From contig NZ_JAQZAT010000008.1 in assembly GCF_028736925.1 (NCBI RefSeq), positions 1-64,000 of the forward strand: a DNA stretch of 64,000 nt, read 5' to 3'. A program made the translations under genes and the position numbers. The DNA comes from Flavivirga sp. 57AJ16 (GTDB lineage: Bacteria; Bacteroidota; Bacteroidia; Flavobacteriales; Flavobacteriaceae). The notes beneath the pieces were generated by a model. The model was not told the origin of the DNA and did no database searches. It saw only the letters and a list, made by a program, of their open reading frames with translations. Shown one piece after another: positions 56,745 to 63,399 of the stretch. How positions within the stretch are numbered: position 1 is the first letter of the stretch; each line of letters opens with the position of its first letter.

Positions 56745-57038
56745 TTATAGATTTTCACTCATATCTTGTCTTCCGACTATTGCCATTGCCATTATTTCGA
56801 CAACGTTTTCATTGATTTTATAATAAATACTATAAACTCCACAAACACATCGTCTATATCCTTTTCTTATGTAATCCATTGATTCAAAGGAAAAAGGTCG
56901 TTCAGTAATAATGTCGAAATATTCAAAAAACGATTCGAAATATTTATCGGCTTGGGTCATCCCAAATTTTTAAACTCCGTAAAGGTGAATCCGAATCAAG
57001 TCATTTTTTGCTTCGTTCGTCAGTTTGTATTTAGCCAT
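56745..57038 (-). pseudogene. parE: ParE/RelE-type toxin with an in-frame nonsense codon
   Basis: From ATG 57036-57038 the frame encodes MAKYKLTNEAKNDLIRIHLYGV, then TAA (about 56970-56972), then continues in the same frame as KFGMTQADKYFESFFEYFDII ... YRRCVCGVYSIYYKINENVVEIMAMAIVGRQD. Both parts belong to one ParE toxin of about 97 residues that would poison gyrase; a single substitution made the stop (probably a Lys codon). A duplicated MAMA near the end is also unusual. The start overlaps parD. The toxin is probably inactive, unless translation restarts at the ATG after the stop. Confidence 0.85.
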
Positions 57039-57270
57039 TTTGCAAAGACTTTGCTTGAGCTAAAATACTTTCTTTACTGTCATTCGTGAATCCGCTGTTT
57101 TCAGCTTTTTCTAGTTTAGCTCGAATCCAGTTAATTTGAACTTGTTGTTTTCGGGCTTGTCTAATCAAGTCGTTGACCAACTCACTTTTGCTTGAATATT
57201 CTTTATTGTCTACTTGGGCTTTTAACCACTCATCATTCGGCTTTGTAAATGATATACTTTGTCTTGACAT
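57031..57270 (-). CDS. parD: ParD-type antitoxin
   Basis: This 79-residue protein starts at ATG 57268-57270 (MSRQSISFTKPNDEWLKAQVD); an upstream ATG at 57318 would add 16 residues that do not fit the family. The N-terminal ribbon-helix-helix (SISFTKPNDEWLKAQV ... SKSELVNDLIRQARKQ) binds DNA, and the helical C-terminus (NWIRAKLEKAENSGFTNDSKES) would cover the toxin. It overlaps parE by 8 bp, the usual translational coupling. The antitoxin is intact although its toxin is broken. Confidence 0.85.
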   Translation of the reverse strand: MSRQSISFTKPNDEWLKAQVDNKEYSSKSELVNDLIRQARKQQVQINWIRAKLEKAENSGFTNDSKESILAQAKSLQNG

Positions 57271-57378
57271 AATTTTATTTTTGGTGTAAATATGCATCAA
57301 AAAACGAATCATATCCAAATTATAGCCAAGGGTGTGGCTGTGGTGTGTATCCCGCAGGGTATGTACTATAGCCGTTGT

Positions 57379-58058
57379 GTGTGGCCAGCATGGGCATCTT
57401 TCTCTTACGTGAAAGTAGGAAATTAATTTAGAGGGTGCAAGTCCCTTATGCGCAGGGGTGTAAACCGTGAGGTTTTATCTGAAGAAAGCGAGACTACAAA
57501 ACTCGGTACTGACCCTGAGTCAAGCTCAGGACAGGCCAAGCAGAAACCGTATACAGAGGCATAATGACTCGGGTAAGCAAGCACATCATTGTAACGCCCA
57601 AAAGATTATCAAAAGGGTATTTATGTAGATACGGCAGTGATTGAGTGAATTTAGCGAAGCGTTATCATGAACTCTATAATATAAAGTAAGAATGTGTGAA
57701 TAAAGAAGATGCCATTACCTGGGGAGATCTCCAAAGTCACGAGTTGGCATAAAGGAGAAGTAACGCTAAAGACGTCATTTTCAATCAGCAGAGGTCATAG
57801 TAGTTGTTGGAAACGAGCAGATATCAAAATCAGAGGTCTCACAAGCAGCGAAGGACCGAACGTAATTCTCTTTAAAATTCGCATAGGAATGATGATTCAT
57901 AGCCTATGCTTAAACTAGAGGATAGTTTCAAGGGTGAAAAGAGCTTTGGTGTGATGATTTACGAACCGCCGTATACGAGACCCCCCCCCCCCGCACTTGA
58001 TGCGGGGGGGGGTGAGAGGCGCAGTGGCGACCGTTAGGTCGTCACCCGTCTACTCGAC
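57379..58058 (+). mobile_element. ORF-less group II intron remnant (intron 1)
   Basis: The 5' end GTGTGGCCAGC (57379) fits the GTGYG consensus; domain I features such as GAGGGTGCAAGTCCCTTATG follow. The 3' end shows GAACCGCCGTATACGAGACC and GGTGAGAGGCGCAG (domain V flanks) and a domain VI-like GGCGACCG..TCGTC stem ending CTACTCGAC at 58058. No reverse transcriptase is encoded; the small frame at 57709-57918 is not protein-like. At 680 bp it is much shorter than an intact intron. A CCTGAG-TCAAG-CTCAGG repeat lies at 57514-57530. Domain V is damaged (see 57981-58012), so splicing is unlikely. Confidence 0.75.
57981..58012. repeat. C12/G9 hairpin inside domain V of intron 1
   Basis: Twelve C, then GCACTTGATGC, then nine G: a 12-bp stem (nine G-C pairs plus GCA/TGC) with loop CTTGA. 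CCCGCACTTGATGCGGG is a dispersed repeat of the type found in Bacteroidota. It replaces the 3' strand of intron domain V. The homopolymers are also prone to assembly error. Confidence 0.75.
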
Positions 58059-58079
58059 TGTAAATAGTGCTTTTCGCAA

Positions 58080-58691
58080 TTATAATCCTCTAATGTAACA
58101 GTCAAAAAATGGTCTTTCTCTATGAATTAGGCTCAAATCATAATCAGCTCGTTGGCTTGAAAATCCGATTTTATGTTCTTTAATAGTTCCATCTTTGGAA
58201 ATATAGCTATGATTTATAATTTCCGCAATATCATCTGCAGCATAATTTTCGGGCATTTGAAAAAAATCAAATAAAAAACTCGACCCAAATCCGAATGTTT
58301 TTCCGTCATTCATTTTTACACAAAATCCTGTCCACGACATTGTAGTTTCACCACGAATTTTTCCAAGAATATCTTTTGGAAAAGCAAATGGGCTTTTTTC
58401 TATTCTATCAATATCGTATTCATTAATTGAGTTTTTTTTCGCTACAAAACTTTCTACTATATCTTCATATCCAAACCCCGAACTTTTACTGAAAATTCCT
58501 TTTCCTTTTCGCTCCTCGTCAAATCTTCTAATTGCAAGTTCAGTTAGTGGTTTTGGGTTTCTAAAACGAACACAAGGAATATAAGTTCCATCAGTCAAAT
58601 ATGCTGATGCTCGATATCCATTTCCATAAATCTGGTCATCGATTGGCTCTATATTTTCTTTTAAAAACTTAATTTTTTCTTCTAGCGTCAT
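58080..58691 (-). CDS. Hypothetical cassette protein, 203 residues
   Basis: This soluble protein has no signal peptide or membrane segment. Recognisable features are a Trp-containing central motif (ETTMSWTGFCVKMNDGKTFGFGSSFLFDFF) and a C-terminal HRERPFFDCYIRGL. I do not recognise a family. The gene occupies one cassette-like unit between spacer C (its start side) and spacer D (its end side), on the same strand as its neighbours, and no promoter is obvious. Confidence 0.7.
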   Translation of the reverse strand: MTLEEKIKFLKENIEPIDDQIYGNGYRASAYLTDGTYIPCVRFRNPKPLTELAIRRFDEERKGKGIFSKSSGFGYEDIVESFVAKKNSINEYDIDRIEKSPFAFPKDILGKIRGETTMSWTGFCVKMNDGKTFGFGSSFLFDFFQMPENYAADDIAEIINHSYISKDGTIKEHKIGFSSQRADYDLSLIHRERPFFDCYIRGL

Positions 58692-58711
58692 TTTGTTTCC
58701 GCATTAATTAC

Positions 58712-58992
58712 AACGTTTATGTATATGGAAAGTTGCATGTTTGTGAGCGAGGATTTTCCGAAGGAAAATCAGCACTAAGCAAACAAAGCAACTAACTTTG
58801 GTTAAGCACAGAATAGCAATTTTTTATATACTGTGTGGCTGTTGCACAACTATAAAACACTCTAATTCCTGCTTAATTATTTTTGTCTTCAAAACAACAA
58901 CGTGTTGATTTTAAATTAGTTATGATTTTTCGTTGTTATCAAAATTTATTACTTTATTTAAAATTATGAGTTGTGCAACGGCTACCATTGTT
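58712..58992 (-). repeat. Recombination-site-like spacer C, 281 bp
   Basis: On the minus strand it runs from AAC (58990-58992) through CAATGG, the 149-bp insertion, ATTGCTATTCTGTGC, a central hairpin GATTTTCC-TTCG-GAAAATC and CATGCAAC to ACGTT next to the 58080 gene. Its left box completes TACACACAAC at the end of the dinD unit; its right box opens GTTGTAATTAATGC. It aligns with spacers A and B in order and length. Confidence 0.7.
58836..58984. repeat. 149-bp MITE-like insertion in spacer C
   Basis: Ends TGGCTGTTGCACAACT and AGTTGTGCAACGGCTA are inverted repeats (14 of 16 positions). The interior carries a second palindromic part (ACAACAACGTGTTG, and CAAAAC...GTTGTTATC). Copies of exactly the same length occur in spacers B and A at the homologous position. 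Confidence 0.85.
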
Positions 58993-59006
58993 GTGTGTAG
59001 TGTTTT

Positions 59007-59846
59007 TTACTTAAGTTTATCTGGGTTTTTTCCAAGTTTCTTCGGTTCAGAAATCACTCTTCGCTCCAGTTTTTTAATATCTTCTTCTGCTGGTAAATCC
59101 TCTGGCTTTATGCCTCGTTTTAAAAGGATATTTCTAACACCACGATTATTTGTAATATGTTCGGCAGAAATTTGTCTTTCAGATGAAAGCCCTTTTTCTT
59201 TTGTGTTGAAGACAGTTATTTCTGTTGCAAAATCTTTGGCTTTAATTGTTATTGTCGGTAAGAAATCCGCAAGTGCTCTTCCCTTGGGAACTCCCAATTT
59301 CTTTTTCATCTGTTGGGTAGTTTTTCCAAATAAAGCCTGGTCTCCTTTACTTCTTATTAATCCAAAATTCTTATCGTTACCAGTTTGTTCGTAAATTAGT
59401 TCAGAAAGTTCTTTTTCGGATAGTGTAAGTTTTTGTCTCGCTTGAAGTCTTTCCCAGTCTTTTATCCTTTTTTCAATTTCCTCAAACTTACGTGTTTGTA
59501 TCGCGAAGTAATTTTGAGCAAAGGCTATTTGTTCTTTTCTTGGGTCTCCGTTTTGTGCTATTAAGTAACAAGCGTATCTTGTTAACATAATATCATCAAT
59601 TTCCCGCTCACTTCCTGAACCAAGTTTTACCATTTTGTTGACGTCAACAAAATGGTCTAAAATATCATTTCCAGTAGTTTCGCAAGATGTTTTTGCTTTT
59701 ACTATTACTTTCTGAAAATTCCTCCATTCTGAATAGCCTAAAAGATGCTGTATATCTCTCGCAAACCAAAATTCAATACCGTTTTCGGTAGTTTGAGAAT
59801 GGTCTTCAAAATTATTTGATAGTGATTTTATTATTTCTGATTTCAT
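59007..59846 (-). CDS. dinD: DinD-like DNA-damage-inducible protein
   Basis: This 279-residue protein matches DinD over its length: FWFARDIQHLLGYSEWRNFQKVIVKAKTSCE (BRO-N-type domain), GNDILDHFVDVNKMVKLGSGSEREIDDIMLTRYACYLIAQNGDPRK, FAQNYFAIQTRKFE, and LFGKTTQQMKKKLGVPKGRALADFLPT in the C-terminal part. In E. coli DinD is SOS-induced and inhibits RecA filaments. Its presence as a promoter-less-looking unit between two recombination-site-like spacers suggests a mobile accessory gene. Inverted boxes GTTGTGTGTA (58990-58999) and TACACACAAC (59895-59904) flank it. Confidence 0.85.
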   Translation of the reverse strand: MKSEIIKSLSNNFEDHSQTTENGIEFWFARDIQHLLGYSEWRNFQKVIVKAKTSCETTGNDILDHFVDVNKMVKLGSGSEREIDDIMLTRYACYLIAQNGDPRKEQIAFAQNYFAIQTRKFEEIEKRIKDWERLQARQKLTLSEKELSELIYEQTGNDKNFGLIRSKGDQALFGKTTQQMKKKLGVPKGRALADFLPTITIKAKDFATEITVFNTKEKGLSSERQISAEHITNNRGVRNILLKRGIKPEDLPAEEDIKKLERRVISEPKKLGKNPDKLK

Positions 59847-59901
59847 ATCGTGAAAATACTGATTTTTAATGTAATTTTAATGTTCGTTCGACATTACACA
59901 C

Positions 59902-60180
59902 AACGTGTTTGTGTATGATTTCGTTGCGTGTTTAAGCACTAAAGTTAGCAATTAAATCACAGACAGATAGTCCGCGAGGATTTTCAGAAGTAGGCGAGAA
60001 CAAGCAATTAATTATAGCCAGTGTGGCTGTTGCACAACTATAAAACACTCTAATTCCTGCTTAATTATTTTTGCCTTCAAAACAACAATTCGTTGATTTT
60101 AAATGAGTTATGATTTTTCGTTGTTATCAAAATTTATTACTTTATTTAAAATTATGAGTTGTGCAACGGCTACCGGTGTT
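59902..60180 (-). repeat. Recombination-site-like spacer B, 279 bp
   Basis: On the minus strand: AACACCGG, the 149-bp insertion, CACTGGCTATAATTAATTGC, TTCTGAAAATCCTCGCGGAC (degenerate central hairpin), CACGCAACGAAATCATA, then ACACGTT opening the dinD unit. It aligns block by block with spacers A and C. Its left box completes GTGTGCCAAC, the end box of the 60198 unit. Confidence 0.7.
60024..60172. repeat. 149-bp MITE-like insertion in spacer B
   Basis: Same terminal inverted repeats and length as the copies at 58836 and 63126; only scattered substitutions separate the three. It splits the spacer between ACCGG and CACTGG. Confidence 0.85.
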
Positions 60181-60197
60181 GGCACACGTTTTTTTAT

Positions 60198-61064
60198 TTA
60201 AATCATTGTCATATAATCTCCGTTTTTAACCATTCCTGTTAAATCTATTTTAAAGTCTTCTTTTACTCGTTTTGCAAACTCGAAAGGGTCAACATTTTTT
60301 AATATCAAAATTTCTCTTGTCAATCGAGGATAATATAAAGTTCCAAAATTACCCATAGGAAAGTGTATTCCGATTGCAGGATGAAAAGGATTGCTTGATA
60401 TTAGATAGCAATATGAAAAAGCACCAGTTTTTGCATCGCCAAAAGGAATTGGAACAGCTTGGTTAGCTTTAACAGTCATTGAGGTCGGTTGTCCAATAGA
60501 CATAGTCATTTTCATTAAGTATTCAAGTCCATTTTTAGTAGTATGTACTGTAATATGGAATCCTCCAATACTTTCAATTGCTCCACTTGAAACAACGTTT
60601 TCAAATGCTTTTGAGTGAACGTCCAGAATGTGTTTTGGTTCAGTACTTTTTAGGTTTGAAACAAAGTTTCTTTGAAAAGCATTGAACCCAAGACTATCTC
60701 CAATCCAATGATTTTGATTTGACGGATTAACTTCTCCCTTCGAGATTTTACAAAGTAAAGGTTGGTTTTCTAAAGAGCCAATCAAAAAGTCTGTCTCATA
60801 ATTAGATTCTTTGTTTATCTCAATAAGTAACTTTTTAACGTTCCCAATAGTCAGTTCTTTTAGTTTATAAATTTGTTCTATTGCTTCTTGAGCTGTGTCA
60901 ACTCCTCCAGCATATGAAACGCAAAGTCTTGGGTGTAGAATGATAGTTTTTAATAAACCAGAAAAAATACTATTTCGGTTAGATGCTATTTTCGGATTAG
61001 TAATTTTTGAATCACTATCGATTCTTAAAATTCCTTGAGTTATTCGTCCAATTACTAATGTCAT
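60198..61064 (-). CDS. Cassette protein, possible Ntn-hydrolase (proteasome-like)
   Basis: This 288-residue soluble protein begins MTLVIGRITQGILRIDSDSKIT, then LLKTIILHPRLCVSYAGGVDTAQEAIEQI. This resembles the start of proteasome/HslV-type Ntn-hydrolases: a Thr at position 2, an SDS motif and a Lys on the next strand, then a strand-AG-turn. The rest alternates strands and helices (YETDFLIGSLENQPLLCKIS). I would not assign a substrate. It is flanked by perfect inverted boxes GTTGGCACAC (60178-60187) and GTGTGCCAAC (61074-61083). Confidence 0.6.
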   Translation of the reverse strand: MTLVIGRITQGILRIDSDSKITNPKIASNRNSIFSGLLKTIILHPRLCVSYAGGVDTAQEAIEQIYKLKELTIGNVKKLLIEINKESNYETDFLIGSLENQPLLCKISKGEVNPSNQNHWIGDSLGFNAFQRNFVSNLKSTEPKHILDVHSKAFENVVSSGAIESIGGFHITVHTTKNGLEYLMKMTMSIGQPTSMTVKANQAVPIPFGDAKTGAFSYCYLISSNPFHPAIGIHFPMGNFGTLYYPRLTREILILKNVDPFEFAKRVKEDFKIDLTGMVKNGDYMTMI

Positions 61065-61091
61065 TTCTCAAATGTGTGCCAACGTCTCGGC

Positions 61092-63016
61092 GTCGAGTAG
61101 GCAAAGGGATTTTCACCCTAAGCCTCTCACAGAACCGTGCTTGAAAGTCTCCCCTCACACGGCTCTTATAATACAAATCTATGCAATTACATTTATAAAA
61201 GAATATCTCCAATGGTAAAATAGATACGGAAACTGTTCACGTACTGCTTGCAACCATTTAAAGGCTTTTCTAATACTGGTTTTGTAACGCTTATACCTTT
61301 TTCTTGCCCAACGCACTAATCGATTGCTTAAAAGTCTAAACACTTTTGTGAGTTCTGAGGCTCTAAATTTACCATAGTAATTTACCCATCCTCTTATCAT
61401 TGGATTTAGGTATTGGGCAACGCCTACAATGCTTTTAAAGCTTAAGGATTCTACTTTTAGTGTTCTTAACTTTTCTGCAATTCGTTTTCTTGAACCGATA
61501 CTTATAGCACAATCAAAGCCTAAAAAAAGACGATTGCTTTTCTTGGATGTTGTTGTTCTGGGCTGAAAGGAGTAACCCAAAAAGTCAAATTTATTTATTG
61601 GGTATTTGCCTTTCCTACGATAATCTCGGCAATAGACAATTTTTGTCTTTTGTGGATATAATTCTAATCCTACCGTTTTCATTCGTTCCCGTATAGCATT
61701 GAGTATCTGCTTTGCTTGGGCTTCGCTTTTACAATGTACTATGGCATCGTCGGCATATCGAGCATAGTGTATTGTTCTGTCTGTGTTTTCTAACCATTTA
61801 TCAAAGGCGTAATGTAGAAAAAGGTTTGCTAATAGCGGACTTATAACCCCGCCTTGTGGCGTGCCTTTTCCTTGCTTTTGGATTAGGGTATTAGACTTTG
61901 TTAAAACAGGCATTTCCAACCATCGTTTTATGTAAAGGCGTGCCCAATGCTCTGGCACGTGTTTCTCTACAGCTAGCATTAGTTTGCTATGGTCTATGTT
62001 GTCAAAGAATCCTTTGATGTCTAAATCGATTACCCAGTCTGTTTTCCAGCAGTTCTCTCTAACTTGTTTGAGCGCTTGATGCGCACTTTTGTTAGGTCTG
62101 TACCCAAAGGAATTAGGACTGAATATCTTCTCTAAACGAGGTTCTAAAAACATTTTAACCACCATTTGCCCAACCCTGTCGCTAATGGTGGGGATGCCCA
62201 ATTTACGGATGCTTCCATCTGTCTTTGAGATTTCTACTTCTTTAACAGCAGGAGGAAAATAGCTTCCTGATGCCATACGATTCCAAAGTTTGTAAAGATG
62301 TTGACTGCGATTGGCATCGAATGCTTCCATGCTAATCTGGTCAACGCCCGCACTCCCTTTGTTGGCTCTTACCTTTTTATAAGCCTGCCAAACCATTTGC
62401 CGGCTTATAGGTATTGATTTTGTTTCATTCCATAAATTCATCCTCTAAAAAAAATTGAGTTGATACATAAAATGCAACTGTATTATCTAATCCCTTCGCT
62501 CCATTTCCATTACAGAAACTTCATCACTACTACAGATTAGTCCGCCTTTGCCTATAACGTTGGTATTCCACCTCTCGATTGTTTCGATTGTGTGTTTCTC
62601 TTTGCATTTATAGGCAATTTCCCGAGTTCCATAAATAAGCCCAAATAAAGGTCATGCCATCTGAATGACGCCAGCCATACGGAAAGTAAACAGGTAACCT
62701 CCGTATTTAGTATTGTAATAATACTACTTTTCACTCCGTATCATACTTCGCAGCTTTTGACTGGGTGTTCGCAACTTCTCGACACCTCTTCAATGGTTCA
62801 CTTGCGTTCATCTCCTTTATTAATACCTTCTAATCTCGTGGATTGGATTCTCCTAAACGCTCAATACCATAACTCTTAATTACAGCACCTTTAGGTGGTT
62901 TAAAGCCATTGCCTGTACAACGACTTTGGTGGGTCGTCTTTCTAAAAAAAAGATTCCACCATCTTATTTACAGCATGCAATAGGTAATTGTTGCCGCCTA
63001 TTGCTTCTCGGCACAC
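61092..63016 (-). mobile_element. Group II intron 2 with reverse transcriptase/maturase
   Basis: Read on the minus strand, the intron starts GTGTGCCGAGAAGC (63016) and ends with domain V (GAGCCGTGTGAGGGGAGACT ... CACGGTTCTGTGAGAGG, 61123-61165) and CCTACTCGAC at 61092. The RT frame fills 62441-61179; 62442-63016 is the structured RNA of domain I and adjoining domains and shows no gene. The total of 1925 bp is normal. It lies wholly inside spacer A, 9 bp from the GTT box. It looks complete and may be splicing-competent. Confidence 0.85.
61179..62441 (-). CDS. ltrA: Group II intron reverse transcriptase/maturase
   Basis: This 420-residue intron-encoded protein has the RT palm with YADD at residues 229-232 (HYARYADDAIVHCKSE), the fingers motif GYRPNKSAHQAL, DIKGFFDNIDHS and GTPQGGVISPLLANL, and a group II maturase domain at about 340-415 (MIRGWVNYYGKF, LVRWARKRYKRYK). 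There is no HNH endonuclease domain at the C-terminus. It splices and mobilises its own intron; without the nuclease, target-primed transposition would rely on replication-fork primers or single-stranded targets such as folded recombination sites. Confidence 0.93.
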   Translation of the reverse strand: MNLWNETKSIPISRQMVWQAYKKVRANKGSAGVDQISMEAFDANRSQHLYKLWNRMASGSYFPPAVKEVEISKTDGSIRKLGIPTISDRVGQMVVKMFLEPRLEKIFSPNSFGYRPNKSAHQALKQVRENCWKTDWVIDLDIKGFFDNIDHSKLMLAVEKHVPEHWARLYIKRWLEMPVLTKSNTLIQKQGKGTPQGGVISPLLANLFLHYAFDKWLENTDRTIHYARYADDAIVHCKSEAQAKQILNAIRERMKTVGLELYPQKTKIVYCRDYRRKGKYPINKFDFLGYSFQPRTTTSKKSNRLFLGFDCAISIGSRKRIAEKLRTLKVESLSFKSIVGVAQYLNPMIRGWVNYYGKFRASELTKVFRLLSNRLVRWARKRYKRYKTSIRKAFKWLQAVREQFPYLFYHWRYSFINVIA

Positions 63017-63125
63017 TATGAGTAGTTGCGTGGGTTAGTACTTAATTTTGCAAGTACACACGGAACTGAAAATCCGCGAGGATTTTCAGAAGTGGGTGAA
63101 AACTAGCAATTACTTATAGTCATTG

Positions 63126-63274
63126 TGGCTGTTGCACAACTATAAAACACTCTAATTCCTGCTTAATTTTTTTTGCTTTCAAAACAGCAATACGCTGATT
63201 TTAAATTAGTTATAGTTATTCGTTGCTGTCAAAATTTATTACTTTATTTAAAATTATGAGTTGTGCAACGGCTA
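63126..63274. repeat. 149-bp MITE-like insertion in spacer A
   Basis: Third copy of the element with ends TGGCTGTTGCACAACT and AGTTGTGCAACGGCTA, again placed directly after the CCGG block of the spacer. Bases 63283-63399, between the spacer and the gene that follows, are AT-rich and hold nothing else. Confidence 0.85.
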
Positions 63275-63399
63275 CCGGTGTTGTAAAACGTTTTTATACA
63301 TTCTATAATTATCACCAACCAAATTTACTTTTAATTAAACGTAATATATCAAATCATAAAGCTAGCTATAATCGTTAAGATTAAAGCAGTCAAAAAAAA

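Larger units (their letters stand above)
56450..57329 (-). other. Cassette-like unit carrying the parDE module
   Basis: TTGGCTATAA at 56450-56459 is matched, inverted, by TTATAGCCAA at 57320-57329; these perfect 10-bp boxes bracket the toxin-antitoxin genes. They correspond in position to the end boxes of the other cassette-like units further right. The 56460-56740 stretch downstream of parE has no supported gene; it contains a half-copy of the ATACCA/TGGTAT palindrome near 56630. Confidence 0.55.
57328..58060 (-). repeat. Recombination-site-like spacer D, about 51 bp, interrupted by group II intron 1
   Basis: Without the intron (57379-58058) the spacer reads, on the minus strand, from AACAACGGCTATAG through CATACCCTGCGGGATA to CAGCCACACCCTTGG. 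It contains a CCC-TGC-GGG central hairpin and outer GGCT/AGCC arms. It is shorter than spacers A-C but starts with the same CAAC-A-(A/C)-(C/T)GG block. Its left box plus the resumed exon gives GTTGTAAATAGTGC, matching the start box of the 58080 cassette (GTTGTAATTAATGC) at 12 of 14 positions. Confidence 0.6.
61081..63282 (-). repeat. Recombination-site-like spacer A, 277 bp, split by group II intron 2
   Basis: With the intron (61092-63016) removed, the minus strand reads AACACCGG, 149-bp insertion, CAATGACTATAAGTAATTGC, a perfect central hairpin CTGAAAATCC-TCGC-GGATTTTCAG, CACGCAACTACTCATA, GCCGAGACGTT. The blocks line up with spacer B, including CACGCAAC and the final ACGTT. The left box TTTTACAAC at 63280-63289 (GTTGTAAAAC on plus) would be the end box of the outer-membrane gene's unit. 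Confidence 0.7.

Noticed and set aside
44032-57038. Recoding or stop-codon readthrough as a programmed feature
   Set aside because: In-frame TAA/TGA occur only in genes that look dispensable or already damaged (kinase relic, parE); housekeeping genes here end normally at TAA. Point mutation or sequencing error is simpler.
57709-57918. 69-residue ORF as a gene
   Set aside because: It lies in the RNA body of group II intron 1 and its composition is not protein-like.
58712-60180. Canonical integron attC sites
   Set aside because: The AAC/GTT cores and cassette topology fit, but the flanking bases do not follow RYYYAAC/GTTRRRY and the spacers are long even without the 149-bp insertion. I therefore call them integron-like only.
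61015-61212. 65-residue minus-strand ORF next to the RT gene
   Set aside because: It spans intron domains V/VI and the exon junction; it only reads through the structured 3' end of the intron.
58712-63282. Regularly spaced repeats as a CRISPR array
   Set aside because: The repeats are about 280 bp with whole genes between them, have different unit-specific end boxes, and no cas genes are present.
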